A DNA stretch of 64,000 nt from Berkiella_A sp050252335 (lineage in GTDB: Bacteria > Pseudomonadota > Gammaproteobacteria > Berkiellales > Berkiellaceae): positions 61,397 to 125,396 of the forward strand of contig JBFWLB010000002.1 of NCBI GenBank assembly GCA_050252335.1, written 5' to 3'. The position numbers and the translations under genes are program-made. Under the pieces are notes generated by a model, which made no database searches, was not told where the DNA came from, and was given only the letters and a program-made list of their open reading frames with translations. Of this stretch, positions 24,863 through 32,719 are shown piece after piece. Each line of letters opens with the position of its first letter. Position 1 is the first letter of the stretch.

Positions 24863-25609
24863 TTATGCTTTGAGCCTCACTACTTGAGCGGTAATATTGT
24901 CACATTCATCAACCTCTAAAGAAATGTATTTTTCCACAAGATTATTAAGTTTTTTCGTCAAAGCACCGTTGATTTTTGCAATACCCATTAAATCCTGCGT
25001 TGGGCACAGTCCCCAAAATCCATCCGTGCAGAGTAGTACAGTCTCATCAGCTTCTAGGGGAGAATGTACAAAGATATCTGGATCAGGTGCATCAAACATA
25101 TTAATGGCGTTTAATAATTGATTTTGTAAAGGGTGTTCAGCAATTTCCGCTTCTGATATTAGACCTTTTTCAAACAGAACCTGTACTTGAGTATGATCGG
25201 GCGTACGCCACAAAATAGCTTCCTTGTTAAGTAAATAAATTCGTGAATCACCAATATGCGCTGTCACTAAATTTTTTTTATTTATCCAAGCAAGCGCAAG
25301 TGTCGTTTGAGTATCAATTTCATTGTATTTTGCAATGACAGAACATTGTGCTTGTTTGATGGCAGCATTTAAAAACTGCGTCATCCCTTTAATAGGATCA
25401 GATAAAATGCTATCGGCAAACAAGGGTGCAACAGCAATAATGCTATCACAAACGCTGCCTGCAGCTATTTCACCTTTGTAATGCCCACCCAAGCCATCAG
25501 CCACAACATAACATGCCCACCGTGCTTCTTCGACATGAGCATATCGATCTTGATTAGATTTTCGTCTACCAATATGTGTTATCTGATAGCTACTGAATTT
25601 CATGGCCAT
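24863..25609 (-). CDS. PP2C-type serine/threonine phosphatase
   Basis: The 248-residue single-domain protein has all the PP2C metal-binding motifs in order: KSNQDRY (about 18-24), VADGLGGH (about 36-43), AHIGDSRIYLL (about 116-126), LLCTDGFWG (about 191-199) and DNITAQVV near the end. The enzyme removes phosphate from Ser/Thr using Mn/Mg. Bacterial PP2Cs usually oppose a Hanks-type kinase or control type VI secretion, but no kinase or T6SS gene is in the window. It lies among candidate effectors, so a host-directed role is possible. The protein appears complete and catalytically competent. Confidence 0.88.
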   Translation of the reverse strand: MAMKFSSYQITHIGRRKSNQDRYAHVEEARWACYVVADGLGGHYKGEIAAGSVCDSIIAVAPLFADSILSDPIKGMTQFLNAAIKQAQCSVIAKYNEIDTQTTLALAWINKKNLVTAHIGDSRIYLLNKEAILWRTPDHTQVQVLFEKGLISEAEIAEHPLQNQLLNAINMFDAPDPDIFVHSPLEADETVLLCTDGFWGLCPTQDLMGIAKINGALTKKLNNLVEKYISLEVDECDNITAQVVRLKA

Positions 25610-25664
25610 TTACTTAGGTTGTAAGTATTTTTTTATAGCATAGCTATTTTTTAACACCTAGGCC

Positions 25665-26777
25665 CTATGAATGCACCATCAATGGTCTTTTTCTTACAGC
25701 AGGAATCAGCGCTTCTACCTGCTCAAATACCCATCTATCTTTACTGTTTGAATAATGCACGAGTGGTATTGTGGCTTGCCCTTTCAAACGCACGTGTAGC
25801 GTACTCAACATTTCTTTTATAAAATCTTTTAAAAGATTGATCAAATTGTATTCTACGCCCTCTTTTTCTAAGTCAAAAATACATTTATCAACGCTCTTTT
25901 GCATTTGCTCAAGCCATTTTGCAAGCTGTGGTGCAGTATTGCGTGCCGGATACACCATTTGTGTGTTTACATCTGCCTGTATTGCTTGCAATTGGCTAAT
26001 GGCATTATTCAGTGGCAAAGATATGCGGCGCAACGAAGTAAGCGTTTTTTGACGCGTAGATAATATTTTTAATATTCTTTCTAAAGAAATCTGTAATGCA
26101 TCGCTGCTCTGCTGTTGTATTTGCAAAGCGATATCTTGAACACTCGGCCTCAAAGGTTCTTTGATTTCATAACAGATAGGAGATGCCCAATAATAAGCAT
26201 CAGCTCCCGCCACTGATTCTTTGACAATTTTAAAAGGTGCTAAATGAAGCATACGAGGCGTTTCAAAAGGCGATACGAGATCACTCGTGTCAATGCCAAT
26301 TTTTTCTAATTCTTTCAATGCAAATTGCTTACAATTTTTCTTTTTAAAAAGATTAAAGGTGGGTAGCTGATCACAGGTTTGGCAAGAAGTGACTCTTTTT
26401 TTTGCTCCATGTTGATGACTATCCATCAACTGTTTTGCTTTAAAAATGTTGGATAGCAATGTGTCTACATCTTTAAAAGAAACTTTATAAGTTTTATGGT
26501 ATAAGCCTTCTCGTCCTGCAATATACGCTGCATCCTCAGATTTTATTTTGCCTGATGCAATCGGTTTGAAACCTAGAATGGGCATGTAATCACTATAAAA
26601 CCCTAAAGCATTAACCACTTCAACCTTTGCATCTACACCCAAAGAAGAATCATACTGACTCACCATAAGATAGCTATGCCCCATAGGGTTTGCTCCCTCA
26701 GTCATCACACAGAAAGAAAGGTAGTAATCTAAAGGCCTTTCTGCCCCCTGTTTTTCTTGTTCTTTTGTGTTCCCCAT
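25665..26777 (-). CDS. Hypothetical protein with possible permuted papain-like (LRAT/PPPDE-type) His...Cys pair
   Basis: The start is at ATG 26777, after GGGGAAGGACAAATA, giving 370 residues. The N-terminal half has GHSYLMVSQYD (histidine about residue 33), then a beta-rich stretch, then KKNCKQFALKEL (cysteine about 150). A histidine followed by NCxxFxxxxL is the order seen in circularly permuted NlpC/P60-type folds such as LRAT and PPPDE. The resemblance is in motif only and could be chance. The second half is helical, with leucine-rich coiled-coil-like segments and no membrane span. It lies in the effector-like island next to a PP2C gene. I do not otherwise recognise it. Confidence 0.55.
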   Translation of the reverse strand: MGNTKEQEKQGAERPLDYYLSFCVMTEGANPMGHSYLMVSQYDSSLGVDAKVEVVNALGFYSDYMPILGFKPIASGKIKSEDAAYIAGREGLYHKTYKVSFKDVDTLLSNIFKAKQLMDSHQHGAKKRVTSCQTCDQLPTFNLFKKKNCKQFALKELEKIGIDTSDLVSPFETPRMLHLAPFKIVKESVAGADAYYWASPICYEIKEPLRPSVQDIALQIQQQSSDALQISLERILKILSTRQKTLTSLRRISLPLNNAISQLQAIQADVNTQMVYPARNTAPQLAKWLEQMQKSVDKCIFDLEKEGVEYNLINLLKDFIKEMLSTLHVRLKGQATIPLVHYSNSKDRWVFEQVEALIPAVRKRPLMVHS

Positions 26778-26956
26778 TATTTGTCCTTCCCCCATGTTTT
26801 ATATTTTAAGATTATGCTATAAGCCATGTTTTGTTTGAGCTATCAATCCCAACAAACATAAAAAAATAGGTGCATTATTTTCGAGGTTATTTACAAAACA
26901 ATACAATCCTGTTAGCATCCAAACTCAATCATTTGCCTTAAAGTTAAACAGCTTTT

Positions 26957-29059
26957 ATGTTGAAGTTTACAGACACTATCCGCAAAAAAATTCACGCCTT
27001 TAATCAATATTGCCTTAAGTTACCCAATATTGAGATTGAACAAGCCACCAAAAAGAAAAAGCTCAAACTGGTCAAAGACAGTTGGATGCTGACTTCCGGC
27101 GATGGATTGTCTAGCTCAGCGCTTAAGTATAGTGTTTTAGATACCATCAAAGCAGATGTAGGCTCTAGTGGCTTTTTGGCACCTAAACAAGTTATGCAAA
27201 AACTACAAGCCATTGATGAAAACGATATCGTTGAATACAGTGGGAATCGTGTACCAGATACGCTCACTAAACACTTACAATGTTATTGTCAAAACGAAGG
27301 CATCATTGCACCAAACACCACGCTTTCGTCTGACGTACTGATTGATAGCAAATCAGATGCGCATACAAAATATTCTATTATTGGCAATGGCACACACAGT
27401 CTTATTACTGTGTTATTCTCAACGCTCATAAAGCAACCTGGTGATGTGATTGTTGTCACAGATCCAACCTATGGACTATTGCTCAATGGTATTACTAATG
27501 TTGGTGGCAACTATAAAGCTTTTCCACTGAAAAAAGAAGATGGATTTAAGCCCACTCCCAAAAAACTTAAAGCTTTTATTACAGAGATAAATGACAAACT
27601 CAGAACTAAATTCATAACAGATTTAAAATCAAGCCAAGAATTATTACAAATATTCATTTCAACGCAAGCAAGAAATGACCTAACAAAGCTATTTAGCATA
27701 TTAAAATCAACGCTTGAAGAAGAAAAAAATACACAAGCAAGTGACAACATAATCGCGCAAATCAATCAACTTGTCACAGAAAATGTCAACAATCAAAAAC
27801 AAATCTCAAAATCCTTTCTCCAACAACATTTATTAAAAAATTGCCCTAGAGTACGTGGTTTTTTGAACATCAATCCACAAACACCAGCGGGATCAGTTTT
27901 AGAACAGAAAGAAATTGATAAAATCGCAGATGCAGTGAAAGATATTGATGATCTAACCATTATCGATGATCTAACCCATAAAGATATTATGTTAAGCAAT
28001 AAGAAAGCGGGTTCTTTTTCTGCTTCTAGCGCATCCAATAAAACTGTGTCTCTACTTAGTTTCTCTAAGAGCTTTGGATTAGCCGGGGTGCGCGCAGGTA
28101 TCGGAATTGGTCCTCAATCACTTATCAAACCCATGACAGAATGCATTTTTGATCAGCAATCAATGATATCAACCTATGCCATTGTTGCGCTTGAGTCTGT
28201 AATGGATCTTAAAAAATCTAAACGAGACAAATACATTAATGAAAACAATGAAATATACGTTTTCAGAAAAAATCTAGTCAATGCAATTGTACACGGAATC
28301 AATAGCATTAAAGATAAAAAACTTCAAAAAAAAATTAAACATACAATTAATGATCTTAACAATCTCAAAAAATCATTTAAAGATAATTTATTAGAAGGCA
28401 TTAAGGGTTTAAGCTTTGTAAATAATCCTGATGGAGGCTTCTTTATTCTATTAGATTTTACTAAATTCAAAGGAAAGTACCTAGGGACAACACAATTAAA
28501 TCACAGTTTACATTTTCACCAAGCCTTTGATTATTTGACAGATCTACACACTATCCCCAATGAATTGAATTTTCACTTCGACACTCCCTCCTTGCGTTTT
28601 TCTGTCTCAATGACGGAAGCAGAAATTTGCGAAGCGCTCTTAAGAATTAAAGGTATTCTAGGACTTTTAAGCGATCAACCTAAAGAGATGCACAAAGAAA
28701 AGCCAGAGAAAGAAAAAACTCAAACAAAAATCAAAGCACAATCAGTGGCGACAGTACCTACTCTCTCTATCAATACCGACGATCACGAGGCAGAAGTACC
28801 AACGGTCAAAACATCTAAAACAAAGCCAAAATCTGAATCTAAACCTAAAGACAAGAAAGATAGAACTATCAGATCACGCTCTGTCATCTCTCAAGGAGTT
28901 CTCGTAAACTTTAATAGAAAGAAAGAAGAAGCAACCAGACAAACAAGGGCAAGCACCAAAGTCTTGAGTATTGAAAAGAGCAAAAAGGAAGAATTACCTA
29001 TTGCACGAAGAAAAGAAAAACGAAAAAAAGCGACTTATACACCGATTCGGACAATGTAG
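26957..29059 (+). CDS. Class I/II aminotransferase-like protein with internal insert and basic C-terminal tail
   Basis: The 700-residue product contains the fold-type I PLP-enzyme order: the GNGTHSLITVLFSTL helix, the INPQTPAG turn (counterpart of NPHNPTG), IIDDLTHKDI (the aspartate that contacts the PLP ring) and SFSKSFGLAGVRAGIG with the predicted PLP lysine at K371. In ordinary aminotransferases that lysine lies near 240; here about 100 extra residues, mostly helical, are inserted before it. The final 120 residues are Lys/Glu/Ser-rich and look disordered. The start has no strong ribosome-binding site. The enzyme may act on an amino acid or keto acid, but the unusual insert and tail suggest a specialised or secreted role. 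The substrate is unknown. Confidence 0.7.
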   Translation: MLKFTDTIRKKIHAFNQYCLKLPNIEIEQATKKKKLKLVKDSWMLTSGDGLSSSALKYSVLDTIKADVGSSGFLAPKQVMQKLQAIDENDIVEYSGNRVPDTLTKHLQCYCQNEGIIAPNTTLSSDVLIDSKSDAHTKYSIIGNGTHSLITVLFSTLIKQPGDVIVVTDPTYGLLLNGITNVGGNYKAFPLKKEDGFKPTPKKLKAFITEINDKLRTKFITDLKSSQELLQIFISTQARNDLTKLFSILKSTLEEEKNTQASDNIIAQINQLVTENVNNQKQISKSFLQQHLLKNCPRVRGFLNINPQTPAGSVLEQKEIDKIADAVKDIDDLTIIDDLTHKDIMLSNKKAGSFSASSASNKTVSLLSFSKSFGLAGVRAGIGIGPQSLIKPMTECIFDQQSMISTYAIVALESVMDLKKSKRDKYINENNEIYVFRKNLVNAIVHGINSIKDKKLQKKIKHTINDLNNLKKSFKDNLLEGIKGLSFVNNPDGGFFILLDFTKFKGKYLGTTQLNHSLHFHQAFDYLTDLHTIPNELNFHFDTPSLRFSVSMTEAEICEALLRIKGILGLLSDQPKEMHKEKPEKEKTQTKIKAQSVATVPTLSINTDDHEAEVPTVKTSKTKPKSESKPKDKKDRTIRSRSVISQGVLVNFNRKKEEATRQTRASTKVLSIEKSKKEELPIARRKEKRKKATYTPIRTM

Positions 29060-29089
29060 TGTGTACTCTTTAAGTTCACTCTCCTCATT

Positions 29090-29428
29090 ATTTCTAAATG
29101 CTTAGTAATACGAATAGAAACTGGCTATTAAGGAAGTCTTTTTCTTTGTTCGCAAAGCGAACATTTTCTCACTTTGTAAAGGGAGACGCTCGTTCAGCGT
29201 AGCTGTACGAGTAGAGGGATTTAGCTGTTTGGTCTTAGCATCCCAGCATAAATCCCCCTTGCGCACTTGCCAGTGCGCATCCCCCTTCAAAAAGTGGGAT
29301 TCTGATTCGCAATGCTCATCAATAAAAAAGAAGCTTGCTCTTCGTTCATTTTTTTACTGACGGGTATTATATTGAGCCACTTTGTTTTTTATTATCCAGC
29401 ATTTCTAAATGCTTAGTAATACGAATAG
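29090..29428. repeat. 28-base direct repeats flanking an R2 element
   Basis: An identical 28-base sequence beginning ATTTCTAAATGCTTAGTAAT lies at 29090-29117 and again at 29401-29428. The R2 copy lies between them. The gap between 29060 and 29497 has no gene and is made up of these repeats. Confidence 0.85.
29149..29320. repeat. R2 dispersed repeat, copy 1
   Basis: It begins TTCGCAAAGCGAACATTTTC and continues with CACTTTGTAAAGGGAGACGC, a CAGCGTAGCTGTACGAG block and GAGGGATTTA. It closes with complementary arms TCCCCCTT and CTTCAAAAAGTGGGA and GATTCGCAATGCTCATC. It has no coding function. A nearly identical copy lies at 61131-61301, and diverged copies at 39191 and 43163. Confidence 0.85.
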
Positions 29429-29436
29429 ATCCCGAA

Positions 29437-29470
29437 ATGACAAAAGTGGTTTTCCCCGGACACTACTGCC
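29437..29470. repeat. 34-base sequence shared exactly with 49472-49505
   Basis: The bases from ATGACAAAAGTGGTTTTCCC through GGACACTACTGCC are identical at both sites. Each copy lies beside an R2-type element in an intergenic gap. Confidence 0.9.
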
Positions 29471-29497
29471 CAAAATTGGGAGAGAAGCTTATAACAA

Positions 29498-30196
29498 CTA
29501 CCCCACCTGTTCAGCAGAATCAAAACTAGCCACGATATTCGATGTAGTATTTTGAGATTTTCGTGCTATAAGTGGCAACACATAAGCTTCTGCTGGATTC
29601 AGCCTTACTTCAATCTGAATGATATCTTGTAAAAGTTCCATCGCAGGCGTTCCATGTGTAATAAAAACAATGTGTCCCTCAGGATATTGCTTTTGTGCCT
29701 GATCGTACACTTGCATCATACGCGTGCGCACTTGAAAATTTGTCTCTAAATCATATTTCTTTACTTCTTCTTGTGAAACATGCCAAAGATCTTTGATGTG
29801 CCCCTCTAAGGCTTCACCTTCTAAATCACCTGCCTGCGCATCTATTAATCTATCGTCTATAATTATTTTCTCGCGTGGAAATATACCAAAGTCGGAAATA
29901 ATTTCAGCGGTCTCTTGAGCACTGGGTAAAGGAGAGACAAAAACTGCTGCAATATTTCGGTTATCAAAGCCATGTAATACTAGTCGTTCAGCTGTATTCT
30001 GAGCCTGTTCTTTGCCCTTTGCGGTTAAACGTGAATCTTGATAGTCTGGATGTTTGGGATTTGAGTGCGCAATGCCAGTAATGCTATGTTCACCTTCAGC
30101 ATGATGAATAATAATTAAATGACGTTCTTGTAGTGCTTGTGCAGCAGGTTGCCATAAAAATAGAAGCGAAAAAATAAAAAATATTTTATTTTTCAT
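29498..30196 (-). CDS. Exported histidine-phosphatase-fold protein with altered RHG motif
   Basis: The start is at ATG 30196; the product has a signal peptide (KIFFIFSLLFLWQPAAQA). The mature protein follows the histidine phosphatase fold: IIIHHAEGEH where RHGE is expected, SRLTAKGKEQAQNTAERL, VSPLPSAQETAEII and FITHGTPAMELL with the second histidine. The first arginine of the RHG motif is replaced by histidine and the glycine by alanine, so phosphatase activity is uncertain although the catalytic histidine may remain. It is probably periplasmic. It is divergently arranged with the exported protein gene at 30241, 44 bases away. Confidence 0.75.
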   Translation of the reverse strand: MKNKIFFIFSLLFLWQPAAQALQERHLIIIHHAEGEHSITGIAHSNPKHPDYQDSRLTAKGKEQAQNTAERLVLHGFDNRNIAAVFVSPLPSAQETAEIISDFGIFPREKIIIDDRLIDAQAGDLEGEALEGHIKDLWHVSQEEVKKYDLETNFQVRTRMMQVYDQAQKQYPEGHIVFITHGTPAMELLQDIIQIEVRLNPAEAYVLPLIARKSQNTTSNIVASFDSAEQVG

Positions 30197-30240
30197 TTGA
30201 CTAACATCCTTAATAATAGAAAACATACATATACCAAACT

Positions 30241-30834
30241 ATGAAAAAATTATATAAGATACTAAGCTTATCTATCACACTGGTGCTCAGTGTAAATGCT
30301 AATGCTGCTGATTTCTACAATGCTGTAGCTTCTAGCATAAAAACACATAAGGCAAGTGAAAATACACGCACAGAATTACTTTCTATTCTGGATCAATGCG
30401 GTGGCTCTCCCGATGCAATGGATGCAAATTGTGTTCTTGTCGGTTTACAAGACAATACAATTAAAAAAAATGATCCAACTACCCCTCAACAAATTATTGA
30501 AAGCTATCGTGCAGTAATGACGACGGATATGCAAAGAGCGGAATGCATTAATGACGAACTCATGGCTGCAAATTACGCGTTAGGTAGCTGTGTCTTAGCG
30601 CTTAATTTTTTTGTATTAGATTCAAACGACGTTGAAAGTGTGCATGATGAAATTTATCGATGTCTAAACATTCAAATGGGATACGTTGCATACAATGGCA
30701 ATCCTATTGCACAATATCGATTAGAAAAACTCGCCAAACAAGCTAAACGCCCAGACGAAGCAAAAGCATGGAATAGAATGCTTAAAAAAACGACAACTGA
30801 GAAGGATTTAGAATTTATAAAGAATTGTTATTAG
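30241..30834 (+). CDS. Exported hypothetical protein, 197 residues
   Basis: A signal peptide (MKKLYKILSLSITLVLS to ANAADF) is clear. The mature protein is helical, with six cysteines spread along it (in DQCGGS, DANCVL, AECIND, GSCVLAL, YRCLNI and KNCY). That suggests disulfide bonds in the periplasm or after secretion. A helix-turn-helix pattern around AQYRLEKLAKQAKRPDEAKAW (in overlapping pieces) faintly recalls Sel1-type repeats, but no full repeat is present. It is divergent from a secreted phosphatase-like gene. The function is unknown. Confidence 0.65.
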   Translation: MKKLYKILSLSITLVLSVNANAADFYNAVASSIKTHKASENTRTELLSILDQCGGSPDAMDANCVLVGLQDNTIKKNDPTTPQQIIESYRAVMTTDMQRAECINDELMAANYALGSCVLALNFFVLDSNDVESVHDEIYRCLNIQMGYVAYNGNPIAQYRLEKLAKQAKRPDEAKAWNRMLKKTTTEKDLEFIKNCY

Positions 30835-30836
30835 GG

Positions 30837-30870
30837 ATCCCAGATATTCTGCTGCGCAAAATTCTGGGAT
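30837..30870. terminator. Hairpin between converging genes
   Basis: ATCCCAGA and TCTGGGAT form an eight-base perfect stem around an 18-base loop, just after the stop at 30834. No long T run follows. The same stem sequence appears in the inverted repeat at 21557-21622, so it may be part of a small repeat family. Confidence 0.5.
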
Positions 30871-30908
30871 GCCAACCAGGAAGGATTTCTTGGAAATCTC
30901 TTAGCTAT

Positions 30909-32417
30909 TTAAGCACCTTGGCTCCCAAAGCTTGGTTTAGGTGATGCTTTAGGCCTTGGTATCACCTCTTCGATCAGTGCTTCCAGCTTACCAGGATCCA
31001 ATGACTTACCTTGAATACGAACGTCTTTCAACTGGTGTAAATTTAAACCGCTCTCTTTCATTTTTAACATAAATTTCTTTGCTTGCTCTTCAGAAGCAGC
31101 TTTTAACTCATATTCAAGTACATATTCGACTGAGGTTGCTTCCTCATAGGCTTTGGCGCATTTTAACATATCTTTCACGCCACCTTTGCCAGATTTAAAA
31201 GTGACTTCTTCTTTCTGAGGCTCTTGGACAATCTGTATATTGCGACCATCTGTTTTATGTTGAATAGCAATTTTGTCTCTTTTTAAATCACGATCCCACT
31301 CTTGATCGGGGAATAGTATAGGCAGTCTCTCAATAAATGCCTTAGGAAAGCCTGTTGCTTCATCAATAGGCATTTTCGGTGCTTCTTTTTTGTCAGCGCT
31401 TTCATCTTTGTTTTGAGGTTTTTTAGCATGTTTTTTAGCGCGTAGTTGATAGCTACCTTCATCCTCTTCTGCTTTCATTTGCTGCTGTTGGTGCAAATGC
31501 TTCAACGGCGTTTCAAATCGTACACCCACCCTTGGCTCACTCTCAAGGCCTGTATCGGAAGTGGCTATATGTGCTTCAGGTTTAGGTCTTTTTTTCTGCC
31601 TCGCAACCAATACGGCTTTTGGCCCCGAATGCATAGTCGCGACATGACTTGCTTCTTCTGTTGTACCTTCTGTTGTCGAAAAAGATGCTAAGGGACGTGC
31701 CTTTAACATTTCTTTCATATACGAGGCAACAGCTTCTTTAATAGCAGATTCTCTTTCTACTACGCCTGTTGTCATAGAAGCATCATATAAATGCGAAGTA
31801 ATAGGTTTTTTTAATTTTTCTTTGATTGTATGTCCATCTACCTCTGTTTCAAATTCAACCTCTTCAAAACTATCATTATGCGCTCTTGCTTTTGTTCCTG
31901 TTGAATCCTCAGGAAAAAGAAAATCATAATGTCCTCCGCCTTGTTGACTATGATAAAGCACCATAGAAAAAATTGGATTATCAACAACCTGAACGGTAGG
32001 ATCTTGTATATTATCGTAACTATTATGAATCGTTACATTTACAGCCATGTATTTGGCAAGTTTTAGCATTAATGTCTCTGGTAATTCTTTCTTTCCTTTT
32101 AATGCTGTACGATCAGAAACTGTTAACCCTTCCAAGGTCTTTTCCATATATTTTCTTAATACAGGCCCCCACATTATTTCTTGATCGTAAGGAGAAGCAA
32201 GAGAGTCATGAAGGTTAATTAGATCTGTGACAGTGATATCTTCTAACCCATAATAACTTTCAAACTCATCTATTAATTCTTTAAAAGCAGTTGTCTCTGC
32301 CATTTTCTGTAATGTCTCAGCAGGCAATGAAAATAAACTGTGCGTAAAGCAATTTAGTAAGCAATTGTTGTCTTTTGCACCAGCAATAGCCAAATGTTGT
32401 GGGCCTGTCTTTGCCAT
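30909..32417 (-). CDS. OTU-like cysteine protease, candidate deubiquitinase effector
   Basis: The 502-residue product starts after an AGAGGTTTTTAAT site. Residues 13-24 read GAKDNNCLLNCF, matching the OTU active-site box DGNCLFR, with predicted nucleophile C19. IMWGPVLRKYME (about 81-92) and MLKLAKYMAVNVTIHNSYD (about 117-135) match the later OTU helices, and GGGHYDFLFP supplies the catalytic histidine H163. The C-terminal 120 or so residues form a separate domain that resembles the protein encoded at 54563-55093. The middle is disordered and basic. OTU proteases cleave ubiquitin; similar effectors are known in Legionella. There is no signal peptide, so type IV-type secretion would be expected. 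The domain call is good and the activity is untested. Confidence 0.78.
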   Translation of the reverse strand: MAKTGPQHLAIAGAKDNNCLLNCFTHSLFSLPAETLQKMAETTAFKELIDEFESYYGLEDITVTDLINLHDSLASPYDQEIMWGPVLRKYMEKTLEGLTVSDRTALKGKKELPETLMLKLAKYMAVNVTIHNSYDNIQDPTVQVVDNPIFSMVLYHSQQGGGHYDFLFPEDSTGTKARAHNDSFEEVEFETEVDGHTIKEKLKKPITSHLYDASMTTGVVERESAIKEAVASYMKEMLKARPLASFSTTEGTTEEASHVATMHSGPKAVLVARQKKRPKPEAHIATSDTGLESEPRVGVRFETPLKHLHQQQQMKAEEDEGSYQLRAKKHAKKPQNKDESADKKEAPKMPIDEATGFPKAFIERLPILFPDQEWDRDLKRDKIAIQHKTDGRNIQIVQEPQKEEVTFKSGKGGVKDMLKCAKAYEEATSVEYVLEYELKAASEEQAKKFMLKMKESGLNLHQLKDVRIQGKSLDPGKLEALIEEVIPRPKASPKPSFGSQGA

Positions 32418-32719
32418 ATTAAAAACCTCTTTACTATAACTTACCCATTCTGACCTTGGCTTATTAGGATTAGTTCCCTAAAAGCACTAACAGGCAAGCG
32501 CTAAAATGATAGCGTTAGAACATAAACATCTCTTTTTTATTTCTATTTTTTTCAATTAGTTACTGGACTTGTTGTATATAAGAGCCTGCTCTTACGCCGC
32601 TGATATTACATTCGGGACTGCTAGATTCATCACCCTATTTACAAACAGGTCAGTTTCTGTGTACTGTATTTTAGGTCAATTAAAGAATATTTACAGAACC
32701 TCATGGAAGGAATCACCCC
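32418..32719. other. Intergenic region of about 300 bases between divergent genes
   Basis: The region separates the OTU-like gene (minus) from the Deg-like protease gene (plus). No ORF or repeat copy is visible. It must carry both promoters, but I cannot identify clear -35/-10 elements with confidence. Confidence 0.4.
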
